Positions 46,765 through 59,193 of a stretch of DNA of 64,000 nt are shown piece after piece (position 1 is the stretch's first letter; each line of letters starts with the position of its first letter). Source of the DNA: Trichuris trichiura (lineage: Eukaryota > Nematoda > Enoplea > Trichinellida > Trichuridae); assembly GCA_037903355.1 (NCBI GenBank), contig JBAJFE010000061.1:930001-994000 (forward strand). The letters are read 5' to 3'. The notes beneath the pieces are model-generated. The model searched no databases. It worked only from the letters and a program-made list of their open reading frames with translations, and was not told where the DNA came from. Made by a program: the position numbers and the translations under genes.

Positions 46765-47867
46765 TTAATTGAAGAGGTTGTAGTAACCTGATTCAAAATA
46801 GGCATCTTTTCTACGAGTATATGCGAAATTCGAATCGTCGATCAGCTCCTCTTCAAGTGGCACTGGACGTTTTCTGTAAAACTGAAAGCAAACAACTTTA
46901 AGCATAAGTATCCTGTAAAGTATGCATAAAAAATTGTACTAAAAGCTTGTATGCATGTCCAGGACTGCATATTCAAACGGCGCAGATTAAGTTAGCATAC
47001 TGATGAAACCGTTAATAAGGCCAGCTGAACTTGACGGCTAAAGGTGCTACTATTACTTCAGACAGCATTAGAAAGCGCTAATGAAGCAATTGAAGTTTAT
47101 CCTATATATTTCGTCTGCTCGAATGCTTCTTCGCGGCACGGTAAACTACTAACACAGTTAACTATCCTTTGTGCATCGTCGTCAGTTCTGTGAAACCCTT
47201 TGCTCTTCCATAATACTCTGACTGAATAAAATGCCTTACCGGCCGGTAGGAAAATCTTCTTGTTGGTTTAGAATAATGTAACGTGGAAGAAACTGCCCTC
47301 GCTTCGGGTAAAAGGCAACGTAACCCAAGAAGTGTAGGACAACACTTTCGAATGCCCGTACATTCATAGTCGTTTTCGCATGAATCGAAGTGCTCAAGGT
47401 CGAAGCTTTCTGGAATGACCAAAACTGGACAATCTCCGGGCTTTTCAAAGGGGCAACAAATCTCATTTAAACATTCATAGCTTGACGGACACTGCAGATT
47501 GTTGCCGCATATTCCAACCGACATTTTCCCACCGGGACAGATGACTGAAATTTAATCAAACCAGACATCCAGCAATCAAATGCTTGATAATACACGCGTT
47601 ACCCCTTTGGCTATCCGTAGACATGCAATAGTTACCGCGCAGAGTCTCGCAACACTTCGAATGTCCACTGCATTCTATATCTGTCTTACATTTCTTCATT
47701 GTTAGAAGTGGAAGTTCAAATAAAGGGCATAACCCGTACTTGTCTACAAAAATGCGCTTATCAAGTTTCTGCAAATAGCAGTTCTCACCAAAGCCGATGA
47801 CAACTATTCGCTCAGAAGCGATCACAAGTGTAAGCAATCGTAAAAGTATACTATCAAAAGAAGACAT
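46765..47867 (-). CDS. Secreted protein: WAP-like, lustrin-like and WAP-like modules
   Basis: Minus-strand exons 47867-47603, 47544-47240 and 46881-46765 join in phase (1, then 0) to 228 residues. Exon 1 has a hydrophobic leader (MSSFDSILLRLLTLVIASER) and a six-Cys WAP-like module (CKTDIECSGHSKCC). Exon 2 has a different module, CPGGKMSVGICGNNLQCPSS then YECLNEICC, resembling lustrin/EB-type cysteine repeats. A second six-Cys WAP-like module follows (CENDYECTGIRKCC). Exon 3 is a short basic/acidic tail rich in Tyr and Phe (ESGYYNLFN). Both WAP-like modules lack the same two cysteines as the four in the neighbouring gene, so the two genes share a recent common source. Extracellular role; protease inhibition is possible but not shown. 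Confidence 0.8.
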
Positions 47868-48255
47868 CCTCAGACCAACAGCTTTCCTACCTGAAACTGT
47901 AGGAGGTGAACAACTGCTGACAAGCCAATGCGGTTAAAAGAAAAAATACAACCGGTTGTGTAATGTTTGGAAAATTGCCAAAAATGGGACAACCGTTTAA
48001 GCGGTGACCAAATCATAATGTGCTGTCAATTGTAGGCTACGTAACGGAAGAAGGACATTGTCTGACAACTTTCAAACGCTTGAATTGTTACTGCGTCCAT
48101 TAATGTGCAAATTAACCGGAAATAAAGTTCAAATGTCGAACTGCTGCATTTACTACATTCAAAACAGAAAGAAGCTTTCAAGGGAACTCTTGTTGGTGCA
48201 AACAATGCTCCTAAGACAGGAGTACATGAACAAGCTTGTGCATCATTGTTTTCAG
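47868..48255. other. Upstream region of the minus-strand WAP gene
   Basis: Promoter region expected here. No clear TATA at peptide-gene spacing was found. Confidence 0.35.
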
Positions 48256-48457
48256 CACCATTTGCATACTGGCGAAGGGCAACGTCGTGAAGCATCAGAA
48301 ATACTGCATCAAATTATTGTATGCTGCTTGCAGAATACATGCCGGACGTTTACTTTTTGCTAAAGTGATACTTAAAAAACTATCAGCGAGAAAGTGCTAC
48401 AAAAAGATTCAGCTGTACTGCAAGAAAAAGTTAAACCACGCTATACGAAGAACATAA
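48256..48457 (+). CDS. Candidate terminal exon of a basic Cys-hairpin peptide
   Basis: After TGTTTTCAG the frame is open to TAA for 66 residues. It is strongly basic, with cysteine pattern C-x7-C-x21-C-x7-C (KYCIKLLYAAC ... KCYKKIQLYC). The central spacing of 21 equals that of the C4 peptide family, though the outer spacings differ. No signal exon was found upstream, so this is tentative. Confidence 0.3.
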
Positions 48458-49984
48458 GATGTGCGCATCCTAATACAATACTCTGAAATAAGCTAAAAGT
48501 GTCAGATAGACCAAAAAACAATTTTCACAGAGGTAAATGTAATCAAACGATATAGAAATTGATAGAATTGGTACAATAAAATCAACTTCAAAATAACCAA
48601 AGTATGCAGGCTCATATGAGAAGTGGCAATTTTAAAGACATTCAGACATTCAATGGCGAAGTCAAAGAACCTGCTAATCAAGTTCTTACTGTAAACAGCT
48701 TCCCTAAGTGTGTGAAACCGCGAGGAAAAATACTTAGCCATCAAGAATAAGAAGCTTAGATCAGTAAACATTACGTAGAGTGAACAACTTTAACACAGCA
48801 ACGAAGACTAGTTCTAACACAGTGATTGCTAAAACTTCAAAATTTGGTTCCGCGCTTTCTACAGAATTTTAAGACGCTATATTTTATACTTCTGAGCTCG
48901 GAGTCACTTAAATAATCAGTTTGTTATAGAGACTGAAATGTGTTGCGGCGTTAGACTCATCTCCGTTACTCGAGTCGGTGTATTATCAAGCTCAGTATGA
49001 GGACGTGCACATGTCTTCCTGAAGATATGAATATCTTCTCCGTAACCGCGTGTTGGATGTTATGGCTACATTTTATGGTACGCCAACATACAGCTGACCA
49101 AAGCAACGCAGTTAGTTACTCTTCCTTTGGAGCACACTTGTGACTAAATATTTCTGGCAATTAATTTTTTAAAAGCAGATGAGATTTGGTATGCAAGTCA
49201 TTGCTGTTTAAACACTAAATTGCGAAGGAATGATGAAGTGGTGAACTACATTGCAACTCAGTTAAAGAACGTACCTTAGTACCATTACTGTAGTATTTGC
49301 AAGTTTACTCATTTTGGTTTCGTTCATTCTTGGCTGTTGCTTGAGTTCCTCACTTTTGGCAAGTAGTAATAAATTTTTTGTTAATTTTGAATAATTTTTA
49401 TGTACGCGCGTAATTTTACAAGTCGTGTTCAAAAAAGTAATTGAATTTCCTTGCTATGCGTAATTTCGCTTTTGTTATCGGTCGGTAGCTTGCTGGTGAA
49501 GAGCTAACAGGGTCAGTAGTCTAGTAGAAACACATAGGGTATTTCTAAACCTTGGATTAGTTCTATACAATTATAGTTTATCATTGTGGTATCACAAGCA
49601 AACTATTAATCGAAGCAGCAAATTTAATTAGTAAAGAAAGTTTGAAGTTATTGTTGTCTAACAGTCTGTAGGGAATTATAAGCCTATATATGTTATATTT
49701 TGACTACGTGGTTGTTTTCGTTTTTGTACGGTGTTGTGATCAAGTCATTGTTATCTGCTTTTACTTATTCAACTGCTGGAATTGCTGTGTTAGCCGCCTT
49801 CCTGACAGTATCCTTCTGATTTACTGTTTTATTTACTGGTTATATTCTGATTCTATTTTAGGTGTTGCTGACTAGTGATAGAATGGGTGAATTGAACGGT
49901 GTCATTCCTTAACATCCCATATATCCCAGAATTAAATATTTCAAATTTAGTTACTTTTTCTTCGTTAGCTTCATTTTAAAAAGA
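48458..49984. other. Intergenic, no gene recognised
   Basis: AT-rich region upstream of DDX49. Hydrophobic open frames near 49.7 kb are compositional. Confidence 0.5.
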
Positions 49985-51524
49985 ATGAGCATCGCCCAAG
50001 TAATCGTAAAGGAAGTGGCCCAGCAATTCGAATCCCTCGGCATAAGCTCATGGCTGTCTGGGTGCTGTTCTGCTGTGGGCATCAAAGATCCTACACCAGT
50101 TCAAGTAAATTGTATACCTCAAATACTAGCCGGTAAGGACGTCATTGGCTGCTCGAAAACTGGTTCCGGCAAGACATTAGCCTTTGCTTTGCCAATAATA
50201 CAAGTCTTGAGCGAAGACCCGTATGGTATTTTTGCTCTGGTGCTCACTCCCTCCAGAGAGTTGGCTTTTCAAATCGGTGAGCAATTTACAGCCCTCGGCA
50301 TGCCTTTAGGTCTTCGAACTAGTATAATAGTGGGCGGTAAGTGTTTAACGTTTCCGACTAGATGAACGGAATAAGATTGGATCTGTTTTCTAGGTCGGGA
50401 TTCGATTGAGCAAGCTAAAGAATTGGCCGAACAGCCTCACGTGGTTATTGCAACACCAGGTCGATTAGCCGATCATATTGTGTCACGTAGCGAAGAGAAC
50501 TGGTTTGCCAAAATCCGATTTTTGGTTTTGGACGAAGCAGATCGCCTGTTGGAAGGTCAGTTTGACCTCCAACTGGAAAGTATTTTCCAAAAAATTGCCA
50601 AATCTCGGCAAACACTTTTATTCAGGTAACTTACTTTTGCAGCTCGCATTATTGTGTCCGTATTTGCTGACTTCAGCGCGACCATAACGGACGCATTGTC
50701 AAGGGTACAAGAAGTAAGCGTTAAAAAGCCCTACTTTTGGCAAGAGGAGAGTTCAACAGTGACCGTTGACACTTTGGAGCAACGCTATGTTCTTTGTCCA
50801 AAGGACGTTAAAGACGCGTACGTTGTCTACGCAGTGAAGCTGTTCACTGAAAAAAATCCTCATACATCCGTACTAATCTTCTCACATTCATGTTATGAAT
50901 GCCAGTCGCTTTCGTTGATGTTCAATGATTTGGGTTTTCGGGTTGGCGCACTGCATTCAATGATAGCACAACGAGAACGACTCTCGTCCTTCGCTTTGTT
51001 CAAATCAAACAGATTGAAAGTAGGAAAAATGGCTTTTTTCTTTCTTTGATTGTAATTGCCTATTTAAGGTGCTTATCTGTACAGACGTTGCTTCGAGAGG
51101 CCTCGATTTGCCGTTTGTCGATCTAGTCATTAACCATAATATTCCAGCGGAGCCGAAGACCTATGTGCATCGTGTAGGCCGGTCAGCACGCGCTGGTCGG
51201 CCTGGCAAAGCAGTTACATTCGTTACTCAATTCGACATTGCTCTGGTACATGCCATTGAAGATACCATTGGTTGCAAGCTAAAGGAGCTGAAATTGAGCG
51301 ATCACAAAGTTTCCCAATACGTAACTGAAGTGTTGGTAGCAAAGCGCGAAGCTCGGCTAAAATTAGACGAACAGAAATTCGGTGAACAGCGAAAAATAAA
51401 CCGTCGTAAGCAGATGATAATTGAAGGCATCGATCCTGACGAGGTGGAGAAAGACCGTAAGCGGAAGAAACGGCGGACGAAACCGACGCTTGCGTTAGGT
51501 AATGGTCAGAGTGCAGAGAGCTGA
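49985..51524 (+). CDS. DDX49: DEAD-box RNA helicase DDX49 (yeast Dbp8)
   Basis: An ATP-dependent RNA helicase of nucleolar small-subunit ribosome assembly. Four exons (49985-50336, 50394-50625, 50677-51019, 51069-51524), with introns of 57, 51 and 49 nt, encode 460 residues, close to the ~480 of human DDX49. All motifs are present: Q motif ([13 protein letters not shown]), motif I SKTGSGKT, Ia PSRELAF, Ib TPGR, II DEAD in [34 protein letters not shown] and [13 protein letters not shown]. Motif III is split by an intron in phase 2. The C-terminus is Lys/Arg-rich ([12 protein letters not shown]), as in the family. It looks intact and functional. Confidence 0.95.
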
Positions 51525-53940
51525 ACTGTGTAAGAAGGCACTTCATACTGCCGTCATATCTCGTTTTACCAAGCAATAATAAAATCGATTGAAATGTTAT
51601 GAAGTATTTCATGTCCAGATCTGTCTTAATAAAAGGATAATACGGTGTGCTGCTGAGATAAAATCTGATTTTGCATATAACTTTTTTTAAGGCACTTAAT
51701 CCAATGACAGATTTCCACTCTGGAGAAAGAGGAAACATATGCTCATTCTGAAAGCTTTTACCGCTTAGTCACGATAATATTTTTCCATTTATCCACCTTT
51801 TGATTGGATGTTTTCTGTTTAATTCCACTGACTGTGTATTGGTACTCTTACTGCAAACCTGAATAATATTCTTTGTAAAAGAAACTGAAAGTACAGTCGT
51901 GATCCTGATCTTCTATCATCATTATCCGGATAATCGCTTGTGGAAACCATTTTGGATACTCAAGTTTCTACCAAGCATCATGTCATGACAAGGCAAGTAA
52001 TGCTTAAATGACCGACGCGCTTCTATGATCAATACACTACCGCCGCACGCTAATCATGTCATGTTTTCAGGTAAGGGAAAACTGTCTATTTCGAAAGAAT
52101 AAAGGGAGAAATCTCTTAGTGAAGTTTGTACTGACTTCTAAGAAATTTGCAGTCTCTATGGCTATTGCGGGCATAATGTTTCCTGTATTCATTGCCGTTA
52201 TTCTTTACTGAACTTGATACTTCTTATTTTCAACTGAGCAGATGATATTTCGTTTGTCAATGTTTCAGAGAAAGTCAGTTTTGTAGCAGTGATGCTCTTC
52301 ATGGTGTTGATGGTAGCAAGATGGTATCCCTGTTTGGCCATTATTTGCGAACGAAGAAAGTCGATGTTTTAAAAGTTTTGTGTTGTTTTCATTATTGTTG
52401 CCACTCCTGTTGCTTTTTAAAGCGTAGCATTTGACGTTGGCAAAATTACAGCAGGGATGCCAACCTTACTGTGGCCACCTTTTCAATGTTACGCAGGTGA
52501 AGTCAGGTGTGAGAAAAAGGTCATGGAGTTTTTTGTCATGTGTATTACGTAATACCCGAAGGCTGACGTCGCAACAAAGTTCTTTATCCAAAGTCGTCTT
52601 GATTGTGATAATAACTTGGCAACAATCTGGCTACAGATACATGTCACTGTGGCGAGAAACTGAGGCATTCTATCTGAAGAAAATAATAGCATTTTCTTGG
52701 ATGTCAGTTGCAGCAGTGTGTTTTCTAGACCCGCCTTGTTGCATAGACAAGAGAAGGTTGCTTTTTGAAGAAGCGATGCCTGGTCAACATGCGGTCCTTC
52801 TAGGTCATTCAGTGGACGGTACCTTTGTACCTGAAGTGACATGAATTCGATAACGTAAACGCAGGGTAAGCTTAAGAGCTTTTGAAAAGGCAACTTAACC
52901 CCGTGAGCTTATCGCTTCTAATAGTCTATTTCCTTTTTTAATACTCAATCTTTGCTTGCCCAGTTGATGTGCAAAATGTGCTCCAAAAGAATGGCCATAA
53001 ATTCCATTGTATTCTCAATACTTGCAATTTCAGGGAATTACTGATGCGAAAGGCTTTGCATGGCAAGAGGTGCTATGTTCTCTCATACTGATAAAGCTTT
53101 GTCATGCGACATGTCTCGTAAAGACTGCATTTCACTCTTTTGCATTTTTTGCATGTTTAAAAGAAAAAATAAACAGTGAATGAAATTGAGCACTTCACCC
53201 CTGCCACAGGTCCAGAGTACTTCGTGAACAGAGGCTTTGAAAAACTGTTTATATCCGAAGTTGTCAATAAGTAAACTGGAGCGTTTTTGAATACGTTCGT
53301 AATTCTCCTGCATGCATTCAAGCACCCTCAGATATTCATATTTTACTATCCAGTTCACAGTAAGAGATTCATGGCATTATTTCTTTTGTACAGTCGTTTG
53401 CTTAGCATCTTGAGGTGGTGCGTGTCTTCGTGCTTCCTAACCTCGTTTTCTCTGTAACATTACCCGGTTGACCTGTTGCCGTTTTCCCTAAAAAAGTTTC
53501 ACAACGTAGCATTGCAATCAAAAAATATGATTTACTTTATCAAATTAAATCAGTTACCGCAAGAGGAAAGAATGGTAATGATTTATAATTTTTTCACTTC
53601 TTAAACATCAGTTACGCGAAATGATTGAATGGACGTAAAGGCTTATTTTACTGGTCGCTTCGAAAACTCTTACATTGCAAGTAAAATGTTTCTTCATTGG
53701 GTCATGATGCATGATCACAAGCATCCATTTAGCTTGAATTACAGTTGAAAGTGTTGAATTACTGCATGAAAAATAGAAGTTCGGTTAAGATTCTTAAAAC
53801 ATACGAATAAATAACCGCTCTCGTGCCTTCACCCCTCAAATCCTCGTTTAAATATGCTTTCCTTTCCAGTAAACCGACTAAGTAGTTACTGTAGCTGAAT
53901 AAGCATTGGCCTTATTTTGCTTTCAGCTTATACCCCGCGG
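51525..53940. other. Unassigned, overlapping open frames near 52.4-52.9 kb
   Basis: Overlapping frames of about 135 codons on both strands (52431-52844 plus, 52489-52893 minus) have no recognisable motif or splice support. They may be transposon-derived or chance. The DDX49 3' UTR (AATAAA near 51580) occupies the start. Confidence 0.35.
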
Positions 53941-53944
53941 TGTC

Positions 53945-54658
<714 letters not shown>

Positions 54659-54814
54659 CTGTATCTTGGTTTTGTTTTCGTAATTTATTTCAGACTGTCA
54701 AGCAACATAGAGGTAGATGAGAAAAGTGACACTCACCGTCGGAAGTCTGGAATCCATTGAAATCACCTCTAGCTTGTGTCTTGGCCCATCTTTCTCTAAC
54801 AGGTTTGCACTTAC

Positions 54815-54900
54815 CTTAATCCGCATGGTCTGCAACTTGCCAATATTGCTCCTCCTGAATTAGTCCGTAGTGGCTGACCTCCTGAGTTAGTCCGTAGTGG
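54815..54900 (-). CDS. Possible second exon of the signal-peptide gene at 55.1 kb
   Basis: After TTTTTTTCAG in phase 0 it encodes two copies of a 9-codon repeat (PLRTNSGG unit) and then ASCRPCGLR before GTAAGT. The 27-nt DNA unit is duplicated in tandem. Only a C-x2-C pair is present, so it does not fit the C4 family. Confidence 0.25.
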
Positions 54901-55087
54901 CTGAAAAAAACGTTCGACATTGGATGTCATTACTACAGGTCAGCATTGCCATGAGTCCTTTTCAGTATTTCTAAGGATGTTTGCTAGCTGACTTGAGTAA
55001 AGTGGGCAACATCGCTTAATGTTTCACAAAAGAAAGGGTTTGCTTGTGATTGTCATTGATTCTGCTAAAATTAAGTTAGTTCCTTAC

Positions 55088-55156
55088 CAGAGCCTCTGTT
55101 CCAAACATAACGGCGAAGATAAGCATAGCAGCAATAATAGCAAGCGAATACTTCAT
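55088..55156 (-). CDS. Signal-peptide exon of a C4-family-like gene
   Basis: A 69-nt exon of exactly 23 codons (MKYSLAIIAAMLIFAVMFGT ending EAL) and a GTAAGG donor, the same size and phase as exon 1 of array copies A and E and of the gene at 59.7 kb. The mature exon was not found with confidence; downstream lie an unusual repeat-coding exon candidate and the giant AGT repeat, so the gene may be broken. Confidence 0.6.
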
Positions 55157-55202
55157 GATTCCTCTGTGACTTACTGACTCTTCAAAGGTGCTTGATTATA
55201 TA
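55157..55202 (-). promoter_or_regulatory. Core promoter of the 55.1-kb signal exon
   Basis: TATATAATC begins 46 bp before the ATG, and TCACA ends 8 nt before it. It matches the array promoters in spacing although most other bases differ. Confidence 0.7.
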
Positions 55203-56426
55203 CCGTCTTCATGTGTGTTTTGTTCATATGAATAAAGTTTTCATTTGGGAAAACGTATTAGCTTCTAGATTTAGAGCTGCCAATGTCAATTCCCACAGCA
55301 ACGTCAGGTTTAATACATTTTTGTCCGCAGATGGCACAAGTGTTTGCTCTTGATTTAGGATGTTGTTCCTCAGATGTTTCAACAACGTGGATGCATACTT
55401 CTACTATGTGTTCAGATGATGGTTAGGACTAGTCCATAAGGGCTAATTTAGTGTTGCAAATTTGAGAATTACGCTACTAAGAACGACAAACACTTTCATT
55501 ATCTTCCTACGCGTACCTGCTTGCCCCACTTTAGTTAAAACGCTGCTTTCGTGCCTTTGCTTGCCTCTGTCTGCCAAAAATGACCTTATTTACATAGAAA
55601 AATGAAATCTCCATACGTGGTCGCTACTAATGGCACATAATTCTTCTAAGCGAAAAGACTAGGTGCTTTCCTTGAATTCGTCTTTTCGACTGCTGCGGAA
55701 AAGAAGTAGCCAGCGAGCGGTTAATGTATTATTTTTTTAAAATATGATTTAATGGACCAGTACAGGTAAGAATAAAATCGCGAGCAACCATTTGTTTTCA
55801 TGCAGTGAACTTTCAGGCTTGAATCACAATCGCCAACTGAGTAATAATGTCTCTAATACATGAGTGTGGTGCTTCGTGCGAATCGAAAGGGATTTCCAGA
55901 AAGAGAAAAATATGCGGCAAAAAAGCCAATGTAAGTTAGCTTTAATGAAACGTTAGGTTTCTGAGAATTGTTAGGTATGCCTACTGCAAGTTATGTTAGT
56001 GACAGAGGTTTTGAAAAAAATAAATTTAAATGTTAGCAAGTTACGCGACTTGTGAATGGTTGAGTTGTACTTTTTATTGTTCTATTGCGTCCATATCCGC
56101 TTGATCCGAAAACGATCATGTGCTGTGAGTTTCATATGCCTCCTTCCACCAAGGCAAGGAAGTGACCTGCATGTAACTGATGGGGACATTGGTTTTCATT
56201 TCTTCCTTCTGAAGCCATCCGGTTGACAGAACATTAAAGCTATTGAAGGCGATGCATTCAAGATTTTTCTGATCGCCTCAACAGCGTCGAATCTATAGAA
56301 CATACGGCTGCTGAGGTTCTACGCCGACAGTGCGGCGAACATCTCAAAAGCTTCGCTATAGGTATTTTAACTTTCTGTACAAACTGGATCACGTGGCGTT
56401 TAGATGCTGCTCTGTGCGTTTCAGAG
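55203..56426. other. Intergenic, no gene recognised
   Basis: No supported coding sequence or repeat seen. Confidence 0.45.
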
Positions 56427-56436
56427 TTCCAGTCAT

Positions 56437-56646
56437 AATGTAAAAGTTTTATTACGGAGTTTTTCCCGTTTAATGTGATAAATTACTCCGGAGCTTTCGG
56501 GTCGACCGAGACCCGTCTTCAGCGGTTGTGAATTACGGATGTAACTTGTGCGTCCACGGAGTTATTTAGAACATTAAACGGGAATACATCCGTAATAAAA
56601 CTTTTACATTATGAAAACATTTGTTCCCGTACCAAGACACCACATT
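56437..56646. mobile_element. Foldback element (210 bp) related to that at 45385
   Basis: Inverted arms around AAGTTTTATTACGG, flanked by a perfect 10-bp duplication TTCCAGTCAT (56427-56436, 56647-56656). On the minus strand it holds CTGAAGA, a GGGTC/GACCC stem and GAAA (about 56495-56523), a hammerhead-type core with N7 = A. Confidence 0.78.
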
Positions 56647-56656
56647 TTCCAGTCAT

Positions 56657-58018
56657 CCATAGCTTTAGCTCGTTATGTCTTAACAATTCAGTTTGGCAAT
56701 GATAGAACGAAATAAAATGCTGTGAGGTGTTTCATCTGCAACTTTTTAGTTGTTGCGACATTTCGCTGTTACACACTATTGTGAATATAAACTTGAGAGA
56801 CAGTGACATGCATATTTTTTTTGAGCCTTAATTAATGGCATCAGCGACTTTTATTTTCAGCAGATCACATCAACTGAGTTCCACGGTACCCGCCGACTTG
56901 CCACTGTTCATGTTTTGCGGCGTAACCAGTAATGAGCGAAAGGTTTGCTATAATGTGCTTTGCACACATTCCATGTAATTCTTAATAGGCAGTATCTATT
57001 CTTCTAATGCATTTTTAGGCTGGTTTAGGTTTTAGGGCGAACCACTTTTTATTAAATGCAGGCACTGAATCACCTCCGGGAATTAGCTTTCTTTTGTAAA
57101 ATATGACATGTTCAAATGTTTCCAATTTTCTTTTATGTCGAAGCTTGTCTGCCGTCGCGTCGTTTACTGAATTAGGTACATTAGCCATACCAGCTGCAGC
57201 ATTCTCGTAGGATCAGTACATGATCATATTTCCAGCTACGGGTGCGTTACAGCAATTTCTTGTACTAAGCTTAAAAATTGGTTGGAGACCCTTGCCGTTT
57301 ATGTGTTCATACTCTTCCGTGTATTTGTCTTTCCGCTACTCCATGAACGAATCTCTTCGTACGATAGCGTCCATATAGATTATAATGATACTGAAAAGGA
57401 CTGCTGCTGTGCCGACAAGTGGCAGTTGTGGGTTTCCTCCGCAATTTGCTCTCACTCTAAACTTTGACTAGCGGGACTATGTAACATATTTTAATTTCAG
57501 TTTCCGTATCCTAATGTAACAATATGTATTCTATCTTACCATGTTCTGTGCTTTAAACGCTTCATGAGGACCAGCGTTTGCAACCCAATCACCCGCTTTT
57601 GAGCATTTGCGTGTGTCTATTCTTTATTATTCCTTCTGAGTATGACACATTCTCAGAAGTTTTCTTAGTCTCACTCTTAGCTTTTGCATATGTTTTTTAA
57701 AACGTACCGATGCACAAAGATACCTGATAGGCGTTTCAGTATAATAGTGCTTGGTTTGGTGTTTGCCTTTTTTACCTAATTCGCCCAGCTTCAGCTTTTT
57801 TAAAACAGGAACCTTTGCAAGGTAGGGCAACATAGTTTGCAGTCTCATAATTGTATTGATATGAAACTCCGCATGAATAATCGATCAAAGCAATACTAAT
57901 CTCAAAGTATAACATTTATCGTAGTTCATTAAAAATGAAACTCTTTCGAAAGGGCGCGTGCAGTTGCAAAATTGAAGTACGGTGCCCTCAGGTCGTGAAA
58001 ACTTTTATTCAGCGAAGC
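56657..58018. other. Unassigned
   Basis: A lysine-rich ATG frame on the minus strand at 57627-57848 is unsupported. Nothing else seen. Confidence 0.35.
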
Positions 58019-58047
58019 TTTCGAGAAGCCGCTGTTCCAGTCTTCAG
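58019..58047 (-). ncRNA. Degenerate PLE hammerhead-like motif
   Basis: CTGAAGA ... CTCGAAAGC followed by TTCGCTGAATAAAAG on the minus strand. This has the wording of PLE pLTR ends, but the intervening stem is poor. Probably a relic. Confidence 0.35.
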
Positions 58048-58313
58048 CGCAAACGTAGTGGCAGAACCACCATTGGTTCTAAAGCCACCATCACCGCACT
58101 CGTGAAGGCTTTCTGAATAGCCGTACGTGATTGAAAAATGCACAGATAAAAACAAGACAAGATACTTTTTAACGTTTAATTAACAAAACTCTCAGGAGCA
58201 GCCTGGTCCCATTTATTGTGTGAACAGGTAATAAACGCTTGCGTTTTAAGTAACTAGACTTTTTTACTGACAGTCTGTGCAGAAAAAATTTCTTTTCCAA
58301 ACTTTAAGGTAGT

Positions 58314-58555
58314 TTCGAAAGACGGGGTGTCTTTTAATAGGCTTAGGTTGTTTTGTAGTTGATCTTCTGGTTCACGGGTTTGGCCTGTTGATGTATCTGT
58401 AAGTAAACTTCAAAGTGCCCTACCAACGAATCGATGAGCAAATCGTTCTGTGATTTCTCTAACAATTTGCTCATCCATTCGTTGGTAGGGCACTTTGAAG
58501 TTTACTTACAGATACATCAAACAGGCCAAACCCGTGAACCAGAAGATCAACTATG
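58314..58555. mobile_element. Snap-back PLE pLTR insertion (242 bp)
   Basis: Two head-to-head copies of the outer ~110 bp of the pLTR of the element at 1.6-4.5 kb, with no coding sequence between. Flanked by a perfect 15-bp duplication AAACTTTAAGGTAGT (58299-58313, 58556-58570). It is therefore an insertion in its own right, not a recombination product. Confidence 0.88.
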
Positions 58556-58570
58556 AAACTTTAAGGTAGT

Positions 58571-59193
58571 ATAGTCTTTGATTGAAGCAAAAATTAAGCA
58601 ATGCGTTGCTCACTGCGTGGAATTGTTACTACCATATGACATGAAAAGTTCTTATGGTCATTTCGATTAATTTAAGAATATTTAATATTGCATGGTACTT
58701 TCAAGCCTATTCCATTGTCACATGCAGGTTTATCAAGTCTTTTTGAAATCTGTTGAGCTGAAGAAGCGTTGGCAACTTTACTTCTTCTTCGCCGATGTGC
58801 GGAGCAGTTCGCTAAATGGACTTCAGGTTTTCTCCTTTAGTTTTGTCTAAAAATAGCAAGCACCATGGTACGTGCATGCACGGTGCTAGTCACACCCGCT
58901 ATCAACAAAATAGGCTAACTGGTAAAACAGTTGAACAGCAGAGAAAAGCCGTTATGCTCTTATCAAAGCCACGATATCATTATGGATATATTAATGCATA
59001 CTTCACATCATCTGTAAAGAAGTGGATAAGGTCATATTGTGTTATCTTATTTTTTTAGTCCCAGTGGTAGGGAAACTAATTGAATCATAATATTACTGGT
59101 TCTTTTAAAGGGAAGGAGCATCATGAAGGCGATAAGAAAAGGTTTTGTAGCTATTCAGTCGCCGCAGATTACTTAATTCAACGTACATATATG
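58571..59193. other. Intergenic, no gene recognised
   Basis: No supported feature. Confidence 0.4.

Noticed and set aside
52431..52893. Overlapping frames of about 135 codons on both strands
   Set aside because: No recognisable domain, no splice context, and the two strands compete; left as unassigned.
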